Counted from the first letter of the stretch, positions 1 to 12,586 are shown. The stretch is DNA of 64,000 bases from Prillingera fragicola (GCA_002335605.1 BEDY01000003.1:2170001-2234000), one strand, 5' to 3'. Made by a program: numbers and translations. Notes: a model not told the origin generated them from the letters alone.

Positions 1-75
1 TATCCAGATTGTCACATTGGATCCAGCTTTCACCTACGACACCCACACTCCCGCCCACACCGACACCTGACAACC

Positions 76-2122
76 ATGGGCGTCTTTGGTCGCCTAGGCG
101 AGCTCGTAAAGGGCAACAGCTCTCCGTCAACTCCCACAGGCGGTTCGAGCCCCACTCACGGTCGCTCTGGCTCCTCCAACTCGAATCGCAAGAGCGGCAC
201 CTCTCGCGGCAACTCTCCTCCGAACCAGCCGCAATCTGCATTCGCCCAGTCGGCAATGGATGCCGCCAACTCGGGGATGAAGTACAAGCACCTTATCACC
301 AAAAAGGACCAGCGCATCATTGACGAGACGACCGACATGAGCACGCTCACCGACACGGAAATTATGCAGCTCATGGAGGGCATGGAGGGCGACGTGCTTA
401 GCAAGGTGCGTAAAGAAACAGTGGCGTGGCAAGCATAAGTGTTCGGCCGAAGCCGAGGCAGACGTCTTGGCACCGACGTCGGACATGGTGGGCTCGGCGT
501 CGACCAACGGGCAGTCCATGCTATCTGGCGCTGGAAATTCCCAGTGGCGAGAATCACACAAGGAAGGCTGTGCGGCCGCGCGTCGCTGGCGACTGTGCAT
601 GTGTCAAGACTGTGCGTTGCGCTGCACGGTGGCACTGCCGATCGAAGATGCGCAGTCGAGAAGCTTGGCACTGCCTGCGTCGTCGCCGGAGCACCACATG
701 CTGCCGCCACCCATATGCTGCGTCTCCAACAGCATGCTGACCACTCAGCCACTGATCACCGGCCCTGTGCCCCTCCTCGCTGTGCGTGGCGAGTACCTGC
801 ATGGGAACGAGACGGTTCTGCAAAAGCTCGAGTGGCTGGAGGAGAACAAGTGGGACCAGGTGTGGCGGGCCCGAGGTGATGGTGACTGCTTCTATCGCTG
901 TAAGTGGCGGCCACTGGAGCATCTGATTGCGTACTGATGGCTCGCAGCGTTCACTCTTGCGTACCTGCTTCGCATCCTCTATGCACCGGATCCCACTGCG
1001 GACGCAGCTAAGGCACTCGACTCTATCAACGCCACTGTCCCGTCCATGGAGAGTGTTGGATTCCAGCGTGACCTTGTGAGGGTCCATTCTGCCAGCTCGG
1101 CAAAGCTAACACCCTAGCTCGACGAGTTCATCGAGCCCCTCGTCTCCACCGTCGCAACCTTTATAGACCCCGCCCCTGGCGCCGAGCCGACAGAGTACAG
1201 CCTCTTGCAAGTCCTCCAGGACCCAGAGAAGAGCAACAGCATCGTCGTTGCTCTCCGCCTGATGACCGGCGCATTCATTCGCACCCACCCGGATCACTTT
1301 GAGGGCTTCCTCTTCTCGCCCTCCACCCTCGAGCCAGTGTCTGCAGAACAGTTCTGCCGCGAGGAGGTCGAGCCCTGCGGCAAGGAGGCCGACCACGCGC
1401 AGATCATGGCGCTTTCCTCCACGCTTGCTATGCCCGTGCGCGTGGCTTATCTCGACCGCTCAGAAGTCAACACTGACGACGTCATCAACTGGGTCACCTT
1501 TGGCGAAGAGGCGACAGGCGGACTAGATGCCAAGAGCGATCATAGCCGCCCACTCACGCTGCTGTACCGGTGAGTATGCCTTTGCTCCCAGCCACTGACC
1601 TCCAGCCCTGGCCACTTTGACGTCGTGACAAAGGATCAGCTCCAACTCGCCCTCCAGCGCTCCGAGAACGATCTCGCAGCAGCAGACAAGGGCAAGGGCA
1701 CTGCTCAGTCCACGGCTGCGGGCTCCGGCGTGTCCGCAGGAGCAGTCGCCTCCGGCTCTGGCTCTGGCTCTGCAGGATACAACGTCGAGCCCACACCCAC
1801 CACCACCGCACAGCCCGCATTGCCGAGCCAGCCTCAGCCCACGCCATTCCTCCAGCCCAAGCGCACAGGATCCCAGCCGTCCGCCGTCCCAGGACCGGAG
1901 CCAAAGGCAGAACACGAACGCACGCTCGCAGACATCGTCGTTCCCGAACCTCCTATCGCCGCCCCACCGCACGAGGAGCCCGCGCTCCCGACCCAGGACG
2001 ACGTGCAGCCCACGACGACGACGTCGGCGGCACCGCCCGTCCCCGCCCCCTCGGTGCCACCCCCCGTCCCTCCTGTGCCTGTGCGGCCTGCGCGCCGGGT
2101 GGCTGAGGGCGAGGCTGATTAG
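76..2122 (+). CDS. Otubain-family (peptidase C65) deubiquitinase
   Basis: Cysteine protease predicted to cleave ubiquitin chains. The otubain active-site block GDGDCFYR (Asp and Cys) sits just before an intron at 900-947, and the catalytic His lies in PGHFDVV after an intron at 1570-1605; between them runs the usual helical otubain core ending SRPLTLLYR. Other clear introns are 406-457 and 1076-1117. The region from about 490 to 748 must contain a further intron whose donor I could not settle; a good acceptor, preceded by CTGAC, ends at 748. The start is the first ATG (ACAACCATGG). The protein has a Ser/Gly-rich N-terminal extension of about 80 residues and an Ala/Pro-rich tail of about 130 residues after the catalytic domain, both absent from the compact human OTUB1. 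It converges on the aldo-keto reductase, with 123 bp between stops. Confidence 0.88.
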
Positions 2123-2245
2123 GTGCCGATTAGAAATAGAATATCAGATTAAAGGTGTCAAGATGTATGGCAGTTTGCGGAGGTGTTTAGCAACAATGTG
2201 CATTTTACTACTACTTTCACACTCTACGGTGCCGCGAGGGGCGAC

Positions 2246-3677
2246 TTAGATGAGCTTTCCCTGGGCGTCGGCACGGTTGTACAAGGGGGTAGGCGCGGGC
2301 TTGTTGTCCAAAATCTCTGCAACCTTCTTTACGAGCTCTGGCTTCTCCTGGAGCTGGACAAAGACGTCGAGAGCCTTGATGTTGTCCTCGAGCTGCTCGG
2401 GCTTTGTCGCGCCGAGGATACACGTGCTGACGTGCGGGTTGAGGAGCGTCCACGCCAGCGCGAGGTTGGTCATGCTTGCGCCCTGCAGTTCCTTGTCCGC
2501 GAACGCCGTGAGGGCCTTGACCTTTGCGATCTTGGCCTTGCCCTCGTCCGACTGGAGGGCCTTGACCGTGTCGTTGAAAAAGGCCTTGTTGGTGTCGAAA
2601 CGGCTGCCGGCGGGGATGCCGTCGTTGTACTTGCCCGTCAGCACGCCAGAGTCGAGGGGCGACCAGATGGTCCTGCTCGTCAGCTCTCGCCACGAAACGG
2701 AAAACTCACGATCCCATGCCGTCGACCTCGAACAGGTTCTTGTACTCGACCTCGAAGCGCTCGCGGTGCAGCATCGAGTAGTGGGGCTGCTCGCAGATGG
2801 GGCCCACGAGGCCGAGGCGCTTGGCAATCTCGCGCGCCTGGCTGATCTGCGCCGCGCTCCACTCGGACGTGCCCCAGTAAAAGGCTTTGCCCTCTGCGTG
2901 GCGTTAGTCGAGCACGAGAAGAAGGGACTCACGGTCAATGACGTGGTTGAACGCGCGCACAGTCTCCTCCATGGGCACAGTGGGGTCAGCGCGGTGCGCA
3001 AAGATGACGTCGACTGGGCTATCAGCTGCGGCTGGCACGGGAGTACTAACCGTAGTCGAGACCGAGACGCTCAAGCGAAGCGTTGGTGCCCTCGATAATG
3101 TGCTTGCGGCTCAGACCACGCGTGTTCTGCGACTCCTTGCGGCCAGTGCCGAAGAACACCTTGGTGGTTACGACAATGTCGCGGCGGTCCCACCCGAGCT
3201 CCTTGATCACGCGGCCCATCTCGAGCTCACTCTGGCCGTTGGCGTAGGTCTCGGCGTTCTGCCTTGTTAGTGTCTGATGCCGCCTCCAGGGGGAGAGATA
3301 AGGACTCACGTCAAACATGTTGATACCGAGGTCAAAGGCCTTTTGCATGAGCTCCTTGACAATGTCGCCCTTCTGGGTACCACCGACGCTGTTGGGTCAG
3401 CTGTAAGCCCGTGAAAGGGTTGCCGTGCAGTAAAGGAAGGTAGAGGAAGGTGCGACCTAGGCAAAGCCGCAGAGGCGTATACCACCGTCCATCGCCGTTA
3501 CCCCAATGCACAGCAAGTACTCACGTCAGCCAGCCGCCGTACGAGAAGACGGGGACACGCTGCCGGAGGTCAGTCTGAGCTCGACGTAAATGAGGATGAG
3601 AAACGTACGAGACCAGAGTCACCGAGGTTGCGGTAAGGCATCTTGGGGTTGGGGGTGAAGGCGACTCCGTCAGGCAT
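2246..3677 (-). CDS. Aldo-keto reductase, Kv-beta-like (AKR6 type)
   Basis: NADPH-dependent oxidoreductase of the aldo-keto reductase superfamily, (beta/alpha)8 barrel, cytosolic. In order: YGGWLT near the N-terminus; GINMFD followed across an intron by [11 protein letters not shown], the Asp and Tyr of the catalytic tetrad; IVVTTKVFF with the catalytic Lys; DVIFAHR with the catalytic His; [10 protein letters not shown]; and near the C-terminus [15 protein letters not shown], the NADP-binding helix. This layout matches the voltage-gated potassium channel beta-subunit branch rather than single-barrel aldose reductases. The gene is split by about six short introns, the clearest at 2673-2709 (37 nt). 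The start at 3677 gives [19 protein letters not shown], the usual AKR opening strand. A TATA-like element lies 80 bp upstream. The physiological substrate cannot be told from sequence. Confidence 0.9.
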
Positions 3678-3756
3678 TGTGGGTGGTTTGTGGTGGGTGG
3701 TGGGGTGGTAGAGGAAGAGGTAGTGGGGAAGAGTGCGGTGGGTGTTGGGATGTGAG

Positions 3757-3766
3757 TTATATATAA
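3757..3766 (-). promoter_or_regulatory. TATA-like element of the aldo-keto reductase gene
   Basis: The palindrome TTATATATAA lies 80 bp upstream of the aldo-keto reductase start codon in an otherwise GC-rich region, followed by a pyrimidine/purine-biased leader. It is symmetric, so its strand is assigned only from the neighbouring gene. Confidence 0.5.
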
Positions 3767-4710
3767 GAAGGGGGTCAACGTGGATAGGCTGTTGCTGACA
3801 GAGCACGACTTTCTTTCGTCTTCGGTGGGGGTGGAGGCGACAGCAGCGACAGCCCATGCGCTCATACGCAGCAGGTGCATCATCCCCACTGTACGCTGCT
3901 GTGGGTGGAGGTCAATGTGCCACCACTCGGCCCGGCCAACACCGTGTCAGGGAGGGAAGGCAATTCGGATCCGAATGTGTCCATGCACTTGTCGTGTGGA
4001 TGCCATGCGCTCTTGTGCCGTCACTTGCCGTTCTCAAGCTCCAATTGGCCCCAGGCGGCCTAGAGCCTGGGCATGGCCTATGAACGTCGGTCGCCGAGCT
4101 GGTGGCTGCTGCTGCTGCTGGCGGGCTGGCCTGGCTGCGGAGGGTAGTGCTTGACGAGAGACTAAGCCAGCAAGCAGGTGACTGACTGCCTGCTCGATGA
4201 TGACGGCGAAATGAAATTATGGGTATGGCTATGTATAACCACCTGACTATGACAGGGTTGTCTTGGCAACCCCTCACCCGAATAGTGTTTTGCACAACTA
4301 TGCTGTCTATGCAATGGAATCAGAGCGCAGTGGTGGGAAGAAGACTGCACAGTAGGCTGCACAAGGCGAGGCCGGGTGGCTTGGGAATCATCCTCCCGAT
4401 TGAGTAGTGTGATTAATGCACCACAATGCCGTCACAGAGACTGCCCCGATTAACACCAAGTGGGCCGCGAACTGGCCCATCGTCGACAGCACTGAGAGCA
4501 TCAAGTGGTCAAAGGACTCTGTTCACTGCATCCAAGTCTTGATTGTTGACCATCCATCAACACCAACTCCAACAGTGACAACTGCACAAGGCGTCACCCT
4601 ACACAACCGGTCCCCCCGATCACAAAGCCTTATCCGCCCTCCCAAACCAAACAATCCAATCAACCCAACACTCTCACCCACTCCATCCACGCAACAGGAC
4701 AAGCTCAACC
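3767..4710. other. Divergent intergenic region (AKR / LtrA-like)
   Basis: About 1 kb between divergent start codons. No coding exon is convincing. The part before 4711 is rich in CCAACC/CCCACC, as is common in 5' leaders here, and a short CTG run lies near 4110-4120. It probably holds both promoters. Confidence 0.5.
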
Positions 4711-7511
4711 ATGAGCGCCTCAACAGGGCAGAACCAGACCCCACCCACGCACCCGCCCCTGCCCCACACGCAGAGCACGGGGGCAGAGCATCTCGCGCGA
4801 TATGGCAACGCTACCCATATCCAGTACCACTCGAATGTCGAGCAGGAGCCGCCCCGCAGGCTGAGGGATCTGTTCCGCAAGCCTGTTATTCGCCAGGTGA
4901 GTACATGCCTGCTGGGCAGCAGCGACCCCCGGGGTAAGCCATGAGCAACGCACATGGATGTCAAGGGAGAAGGCATACATGAGCCTCCACATCGTGCTCC
5001 CACTATCCCTATCGACAGACATTATCTGACCCTCCGCAGTGGATCGAAGACGGCAAACTAATCCGTGAAGTCCACCCCCGCGAGGTACCCCGCATGGAGC
5101 TCTTCTTTGACCTGCTGTTTGTCGGCGTCATCCATCAACTTGGTACGTTTGGCCACAGCGCCGGAGCCGTGGGCAGGGCACAAGAGGTGGAGGTGGGGAA
5201 TGGGTGACAACCCTCCACCTTTTCCTCTACTCGTGCCAGCCGTGCCAACGGCGGCGCTGGGGTTGTCGACTCGATGACTGCGATGCTGACAAAGGCCCAG
5301 CCGAAGCTTCTATCGGTATGCATCTTTTGCTGACTCGAACACGACTGACGCCGACAGAGGAACCGTCGGGCGACGCCGTGGCCCGTTTCGTACTGACCTT
5401 CTGGCCCTCGTGGTCAATCTGGGAGGAAGCCCGGCGCTACTCCAACGTTTCGGGCATGGACGATGTAAGTCACGCGTTCTGCTCAGAAGCTGACAGCGCG
5501 CAGCTCCTGCACCGCGTCTGGGTACTGGTCGGCATGGGCTGCATCCTCGGCTACTCTGTCAATGCGTCTGCCATCGAGCTCCACCCCCACGAAGAGGAGC
5601 TCGAGCTCGACCACACCGCCGTGCATGCTGCCGCGGCCTTCTGGCTCGTCGTCAAGCTGTCCCGTGGTGAGTCCTCGTCGGTCGGGGTAGCGCTGATGAC
5701 CAGTCCTCGTTCTGTGGTACTATGCCTGGCGTCTCCCCAAGTTCCGCATCCCCCAGTTCCTGTCCGGCTGCGCAGTCCTCGTGCCAATGTGCGTCTACCT
5801 CGTGAGTACCCGCGTCGATGGCAGCCTAACGCCAGCCCCTGGTGTGGGTCACCAACCGCCGCGCGCAGATCATTCTCGCGTCTGTCGGGATCGTAGTCGA
5901 CCTCATCCGCTTTGACGCGCTGCTCCTGTTCATCACTGGTCGTATCGCCAACTGGCGGCTGCACAGGCAGGAAAAGCAGCTCATTGCCGAGGGACGCATG
6001 ACCCCGGCCGAGGCGCAGGCTGTGGACGCTGGGTTGGTCAAGATGGTCCTGCCCAAAGGTCTTCTCATTCCGGGTACGTTGGCGTTGTTCCTTCACGCGG
6101 TGGCTGACACGCGCAGCAATCAACATTGAGCACAGCATTGAGCGCTCGTCGGCATTCGTGACTATTGTCGTACGTCGTCAGCTGCCAGGACGCGGACGCT
6201 GATGCCAGCTCGGCGAGCTTGTGATGAACCTCTTGTACACGGCCAGCAAGGGCGAGTTTGGCGCCTCGCCAGAGTTTGGCAAGGCGGCGATGGGCCTCAT
6301 GATCGCCTGGGCCATGAACTATCTGTGCGTCGCACGCGGCCACTGGCCAGTTGTGGCACCCGATTAGGACCCACGACGCTGACTCCCAGGTACATGATCC
6401 CTAGCGAGGAGCTTAACGAGTGAGCCCCACACCTAGTGCGACATCTAACAAAACAGGTACGAGCACGCGCTCCGCCGCAGCTGGTTCACCGGTATCATGT
6501 TTTCCTTGTGAGTGGTCGTTTCACACAGGAGCAGTCACGCAGGAATGGCCACTGACGTCTACGCAGCCTGCACTGGCCCCTGTGCGCTTCGCTCCTGCTT
6601 GCTTCGGCGGCGTCCGCGCGGCTCGTCCAGGAGAGCCATGGCGAGTACCCCGACGGCGTCAGGTGGTGAGTCCTTGCTTCGCTACAACACTGGCGTGCGC
6701 TTCTGGCGTTGGCGTCGATATAGCCAAGCTTTCGAGCGGAGCTGACGCTAAAGGTACTGGGGCTGTGGGCTCGGGTTCGCTCTGCTGCTCATGGCGCTCA
6801 TCGACGCAATGCACCACAACCTCCACCCATGGCGCGCATCTCGTATCCCAAGGGTGAGTCGGCATTGATTCAACGTGGCACGTCAAAAGCTACGACGCCT
6901 CGTGTTCAACGTCACGGGGCTGCGGGGTGTTCTTACAGTGGAGTATGGCGTCGCACCAACCCCTGCGTTGGAGGTACCTCACGTGCCGAGCGTCACCAGG
7001 CTGTAGCGGCCGCGACTGCATGCCGGGCCCCACTGGGGCCGTGGCCACTGAGGTGTCACCGCAGCTCGCGCTCACCGCCGCGTGGCACGGCGTCACCACG
7101 CTTCTGTGCCAGGAGCGTGACAGACGCGGCGCGTGCGCGACGCCCACGATACACAGAATGCAGAATGCAGAACACGAACGCAACGCAACGGAGCGCAGAA
7201 GCTGACCCCCGCAGGGAGTGCGCTTCGCCGTATCCTTCGTCGCAGCGCTAGCACTCATTCTCTACCCCCTAGCCCAAGACCTGTCCGGCAGCGCCCTGCT
7301 CGGCATCGCCGTAGCGGTGACGTGGACCGTCCTGGCGGTCAACATTGTAGGCATCATGCCGTCGAAATGGGCACACAACACCGCGGACACGCGCGGGTGG
7401 CGCGAGGCGGGCACCGACGTCGTTGCCGAGGACATGGACGGGGGGCGCGGCGGCGAGCGGGGGATTCGGGAGGCCATCGATGCGCGCATGGGGGTTATTG
7501 CTAGCACGTAG
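4711..7511 (+). CDS. LtrA-family multi-pass membrane protein
   Basis: Integral membrane protein of the 'low temperature requirement A' family (bacterial LtrA and its fungal relatives); the biochemical role is not established. The diagnostic block MELFFDLLFVGVIHQL forms the first membrane helix after a soluble N-terminal segment of about 90 residues. Later hydrophobic exons include VLVGMGCILGYSVNASAI, QIILASVGIVVDLIRF, a helix around GELVMNLLY, GFALLLMALIDAMHHN and a final AVSFVAALALILYPLA helix. Roughly ten membrane spans are expected. The gene is finely split; I see the intron 4897-5039 (143 nt) and about ten more, mostly 40-60 nt. Exon boundaries near 5143-5310 and 6950-7215 are uncertain. 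The tail after the last helix is hydrophilic and acidic. ATG 4711 gives MSASTGQNQTPP. Confidence 0.85.
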
Positions 7512-8019
7512 CGCGCTCTTGCGCTTCGACCAAGCTTCTGCGAGATGCATGTTCTGCCACTCTCTTTTGTTCGTAGCGTTCCTGGCCGGCCACCCTGCGC
7601 GGCATGCCCGGCAAAGTCGTCAAGAAGCACGGCTGATAGACGAGCTCGACGTTCTCGCACCTAATGCATCCAGAACATCCCCCGCCACATCAGTACATAC
7701 AGTCTCTGCTAGCTGCTTGCCCCATTCTGCCTGCCCCAATTATTGAACGTCTTCCGTGGGAGCTGGCTGCGAATCCACAAGTCACGCCGTACCAGTGACA
7801 CCCAACGCACCAGCTTCCACGGCCCATAGCATAATCACTCATGGCCACTCACTGGCCACGCTAGCTCAGGGCCGGTGAGTAGCCAGTGCGCACAAAAGAG
7901 ACTACACGCCGCCTGGCGGTCTGTCACGCGGGCCCTGCGGTGAGCTGCGTCGTCATTACCGGGTGACAGCATGTGTCGCCGACATGCCCCGACGTGTACT
8001 CGGCCGGCATGTCCAGTGT

Positions 8020-8033
8020 CGAGAGAACAATAA
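8020..8033 (+). repeat. Dispersed motif GAGAACAATAA, copy 1
   Basis: CGAGAGAACAATAA, identical over 14 bases to the copy at 10758-10771. Confidence 0.6.
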
Positions 8034-8686
8034 ACTGCTGCAGCCGACACCTGAGCGGGGTGGGTGGCGTACTTGGCGCGCAGGGCGGGCGGGGTGGACG
8101 CCGGATGCCGGTGACTGCCCGGCGTTGCCCGGCTAGAACAAAAGAAACGGTTGTGCAAGTTTGCGTTCCTGGTCCTGGCCACCTGGCGCTGTGGGCTACC
8201 ACGAGTGGAGACGAGGGATGAAACGCTGCTGCTGCGTGCTTGCGTACTTGTGTGGGATGCACGAAACGCAGATGAGCATCGTCGCCCTGAGAGGGCTGTG
8301 CCGGGCACTAACTGGGGACAGTGAGCGAGTGCTGGAATGGATCCTGCTGTCGTGAGTCGGCAGTCGGCCAGATTGCGGGCAAAAAAGAAGTGCAGATGCA
8401 TGCATGCTGTGCGGCTGGCCCGTGAGCTGTGGCCAGTTGGTGCGCTCTATTGTGTGCACTGACAGAATGTCAGTAGGTGTGTGTAAGGCCCAGGTTGTCG
8501 CGTCACATGGTGGATCAGAGGGGCGTCACTGCAAGCCAGCAAGTGAGTATCTGTGTTGCGTCTCCATTGTTCTTTCGGCCCAGTGCTGCTGCTCCTGCAA
8601 AGGGTGCAGGGCCGTGGGCCACAGCCATCAATCGGAAGTGCAACGGGACGACGGCGACAACCGCCGGCGGCAGACTGGGGTCGCTA

Positions 8687-8714
8687 TTGTTGTTGTTGCT
8701 GTTGCTGTTGTTGT
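8687..8714. repeat. TTG/CTG trinucleotide microsatellite
   Basis: Nine or so consecutive TTG/CTG triplets (CAA/CAG on the other strand) in an intergenic region. In one frame it encodes poly-Leu and in another poly-Gln, which explains the spurious open frames here. Confidence 0.8.
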
Positions 8715-9417
8715 CTGGAACGCGACAGTGTGGTACGACGTGCGTGCGTGTGCTGGGTAGTGGTCGTTCCGATTTTTGTGACCATGGCTTGTGGGGGTTG
8801 ACGGTGGGTGGTGCCTGATTGAGGAAGATTGTCGGACGACCGCCGTCGGGGATTTCTTTTGGTGTGTGCGCAGGAAGGAGGGCGCGCGGGCAGAGGGCGC
8901 AGAGGGTCCAAGCGCAGGGGGTGACATGCGAGGCGGAAGAGCAGAGAGACAGCCGGCTGATCCTGTGTTCAGGGTTCTTGGGTGAACGCGCGGTGCCTGG
9001 GACGAACAAAGGTACGCCACCTGTCGTCGCTGTCTGAAATTCATTTGTATTTCTGTTCTCTACAAATGATTGCCAGGTATTCGTCCTCGTCAGGATTCCG
9101 GGGGGCATCGTGCAGTCTACATTGTTCGGGCCGTAACGCGGCATTCTGCGTGCTGCTTTATTTCTTTAAAGTCGACTGCACTCGTGTCGCTCATACTACG
9201 ACTACCCACTTTCCATAAACTACTACTGCTACTGCTGCCAGCGACCCCAGGGCCAGCGACAACAACACCAACAGTCGCCACCGCCTCCACCGCCACAACA
9301 AGGCCACCCAACCCCGCCACCACCAGTTGTCCACCGCCATCGGACTACTGCTGCCAGCACTACCACCAACCCCAGCAGTGACTAACCGTTGCCCACTGCA
9401 TAGCCCACCCCCAAACG

Positions 9418-10460
9418 ATGCCAGCGTCGCACCACCTCCCATCTCCCTCATCCTCTGCCTCGCTTTCACCCCGTCAACCCTCGTCTCACGCCATGGCGCG
9501 CCACCAGAGCTGCAGCGACGATGACAGCGACCACGGTACGCTCGACACTGCTGCCCGTTCAGCCCTCGAGGTTCGTCGCGAGAAGAACCGTATCAAGCAG
9601 CGCAACCTCCGTCGTGAGTAATCGGCATGCACAGCTTTATGCACACACTGACACACACAGTCCGCCGTGCCAACCAAATGGCCGACCTCGAGCAGACCGT
9701 GCAGGGGCTGCGCTCAAACGTCCACGACCTCGAGGACCGTATCCAGATGAGTGAGGCGCGTGAAGCCTCTCTCACCGCCTTTGTTCGCGAGCTGCAAAAC
9801 ACTCTGATCGCCAACGGCCATCGCGAGCAGCTCGAGAACCTGCGCCGCGCGTGGACCAGCAGCGAGCAGCAGCGCGACTCGCACTCTTCGTCGGGTGGAC
9901 CCGCGTCGCGCAACGGCCCCGATCCCCTTGCCACGCTCGCGTCTGCTGCCTCGTCCTTCCAGCCCCGCTCATCGGCACACACCAGCCGACGCTGGGAAGA
10001 CGACGACGCCGCCGCCACCGCACGCAAGCGTCGTCGTCAAGAGGACGACTATGCAGCCAGCGCCCACGGTGCCCCCCCGCGCCTCCCCTCGCCGAGCCGC
10101 ATGCGCATCGCAGAGCTCGTCCTTCCCCTCCCTCGCAATGGCAGCGGCTCCAGCGCGAGCGGCGCCACGATGCCCCCGCAGTCTGAGCACTGGGGATGGA
10201 ACACGCAGCTGCCCGCCCTCGACCACATGCCCTACGAGCACAAGCCGCGCATCAACCCCTCGCCGCATGGACACCACTCGCAGCACCCCCACCCCGCCCA
10301 CGCTCACGCTCAGCACCCCCACCCCGCCCACTCGCACAGCAGCGCCAACCGCGCCCCGTCCCCCGCTGACCGCCGCCCGCTCTCGGCCACCAGCAGCACA
10401 ACCAACCGCTCGAGCCCCCAGTGGGCCTCGCCCGTCCAGTCGTTTGAGATACGTCTCTAG
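9418..10460 (+). CDS. bZIP transcription factor
   Basis: DNA-binding regulator. The basic region reads KNRIKQRNLR, fitting the bZIP rule N-x7-R and sharing the Q-R pair of Yap/Pap1-type fungal bZIPs. It is followed by MADLEQTVQGL and a weak leucine zipper with heptad positions L, L, L, I continuing into a coiled coil to about LRRAW. One intron, 9614-9660 (47 nt, GTGAGT donor), interrupts the basic region; splicing gives NLRLRRANQM. The rest is low-complexity: Ser/Arg-rich, two basic patches (ARKRRRQEDD) and a His/Pro tandem run (HSQHPHPAHAHAQHPHP). ATG 9418 is the first in frame; ATG 9494 (CGCCATGGCG) has a strong context and would remove 25 Ser/Pro-rich residues. Target genes are unknown. 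Confidence 0.85.
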
Positions 10461-10757
10461 ACGCCACGACACTGTTAAAACAATTGTGCATTGACACGCA
10501 ACCTCAAACGATCTAGGCATAGGACGCGGCTCTGGCTGCATGTAGACAGACATCATCGTACATTGTAGTACACAACTCTTTTGTATAGTCACATAATCGG
10601 GTAATGAAGGACATGGTCACGACACTTTATGCGCAGCATACGAGCAACAGCTAACAGCGCAATCGCGGTCTGGCTAGATGCATCTGGAATTGGAATACAA
10701 CGGCTGCAAGCAGAGGACACTGGAAACGGCCACCGGAATCCATTGGGGCAACATCGC

Positions 10758-10774
10758 CGAGAGAACAATAAGCA
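10758..10774 (+). repeat. Dispersed motif GAGAACAATAA, copy 2
   Basis: CGAGAGAACAATAAGCA; its last 14 bases are identical to copy 3. The core AACAAT resembles the site bound by HMG-box proteins. Confidence 0.6.
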
Positions 10775-11785
10775 ACTTTTTTTTCCTTGAAACGCATTGT
10801 CTTGGCCCCGGGGTACAAGTCCGCCCGCCCGTCTCCGCCGCGCATACCAGCTCGTACCGCGCATGCAATGCGCGCAATGCGCGTGCGCGCCGGCGTTTGC
10901 ATGCATAGCGATGCAGGAGGGACGCGGAAGTGGCGGGGTTGGGGGTAGCCGCTGCTGGTGCTGAAATGGCCGATATCGAGGCTTCCGTGGATGAATGCCG
11001 TGGGGTGACTGACTGGGATATGGGATAAACTTTGGCTGGCCTGCTGACGGCCGTAGCTGTGCTGGGATACGCTTGAGCGTAAATGCATGCATTTCTTGGC
11101 GCTGAATCCCGGAGTGTGCCTGCAGATGTTGTTGCGGTCAGGTGATGTCCAGTGCAGCAGCAGTAGTGTACATGTGGACGCTGGATGTCACCTCGTGCGG
11201 TCGCTGCTGTAGCTAGCGCAAGGGCCTAGACGAGCCTGGGTCCAGACCATTGTGCGTCTCAGCAGGAGGGCAAGAGAGCGCGAGGGAGCAAGGAAAAGCT
11301 CGTGCTGGCGTGGTGAACGAGACTCGCGCGTGTGTGTGCGCGTGCAGAGAAAATACAAATCCATCAGATAAAAATACAAATCGCCGTCACAATCTACAAA
11401 TCAGCGGAACCTGATTCCGTCTCGTCTTCCGGACCGAGACATGCGAGACAGACGGCCGTGCCCCCCCAGGGACGACAGGGCCCGGTCAGTCACCTTTTCA
11501 GGGAACAATAGACAACGACTGCAGATCACTCCGTGCCTAAAGGCACACTCTTGCATCGTAAAGCTTTTTCGGAAGACCCCCCCGCCCCGCGCGAGCCTCT
11601 GTGGCCAGATATTCGGATGGCCCCTGTACCCCCTGCTGTGTTCGGGAACGACAAAAGGCATACCGGGCTCTGTCGATCTTTCACATGGGCCGCCCGCATG
11701 CCACAGCCAAGGTCCGGGGTACAACCACCGCCGCCGGATTGCGTGCAGCGACAATGATTTGTAGAAACGCGAGTCTACTGAGTTA

Positions 11786-11801
11786 ATTTGTAGAAATCCA
11801 G
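11786..11801 (+). repeat. ATTTGTAGAAATCCAG repeat, copy 1
   Basis: A 16-mer identical to 12590-12605. A partial copy, ATGATTTGTAGAAA, lies 30 bp upstream at 11754-11767 and matches the left flank of the second copy. Confidence 0.65.
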
Positions 11802-12586
11802 TCTCCACACGGACGGACGGCAGGGTGACATGCGCTCAGTCTGTCCGCACGCGGCCTAGCGACAACCTATCCCGTCACCTGCGCGTAGAGAGTCACGACA
11901 TTGGGTTGCACCTGGCCGCCACCAAGCCTCGCACCCAGTGTGTGGCGCTGGGGTCAATTAAATGGCGCTGGATCCTTGCTTGGCAGATGTGGCGTTGATA
12001 CTGGCGTTTCACTGCTTTGAACCAAGTGAGGGCATTATACAATGGCAGCTTGGCAGACATATTGTGCCACAACTGCCACTGCCAGTGCGCATGACATGAG
12101 GGTTGCGAACGAGGTATTCACTCGGCAACAACGTCGGCAAGCGGAAGTGCGCGTGTCACGATGCCGAACGGCCGGTATTCGATAGCTCTTGCTGTTGGAA
12201 TTTGTTTGTACCGGTGTCCTTATTGTTCTCCAGCGTGAGAGTACGATGCATTCCCGCGCGAGCTGAAGATGAGCCGACGCCGCGGCCCGCACGGTCCGGA
12301 CGCGCCTGGGTGCATGTGGGGTGGGAGCGCGACGCCGAATCCCGTGCGCGAGTGTCGGCGGAGTAAATACGGACTTTTCAAAGCCGCATGTCACCGTGCA
12401 GCCAAAGATTAAAGAGCAAGACGGGCGAACTCCCGTGCCGCGGCCGCAAGATGCTAGAGAGTGTGCCTTGGGGTCAGCCCGAAGAGACAGGCCCGAGGCC
12501 CGAAGGCAGTTACTCCCCACTCTGGCCTCAATAAATGGCCCGAGTACCTGAGCACCCGGGTTGACGAGATCTGGCGTCGTAATCTC

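Larger units (their letters stand above)
7512..9417. other. Gene-poor stretch upstream of the bZIP gene
   Basis: 1.9 kb with no exon I can defend. It holds one copy of the dispersed motif CGAGAGAACAATAA (8020-8033), a TTG/CTG microsatellite at 8687-8714, one CTACAAATG copy near 9059, and from about 9220 a CCACCA/CAACAA-rich segment that looks like the 5' leader of the bZIP gene. Open frames here are short and contradict each other in composition. Confidence 0.5.

Noticed and set aside
9070..9381. 103-codon open frame before the bZIP gene
   Set aside because: Low-complexity translation of a CCACCA/CAACAA-rich leader; better explained as 5' UTR.
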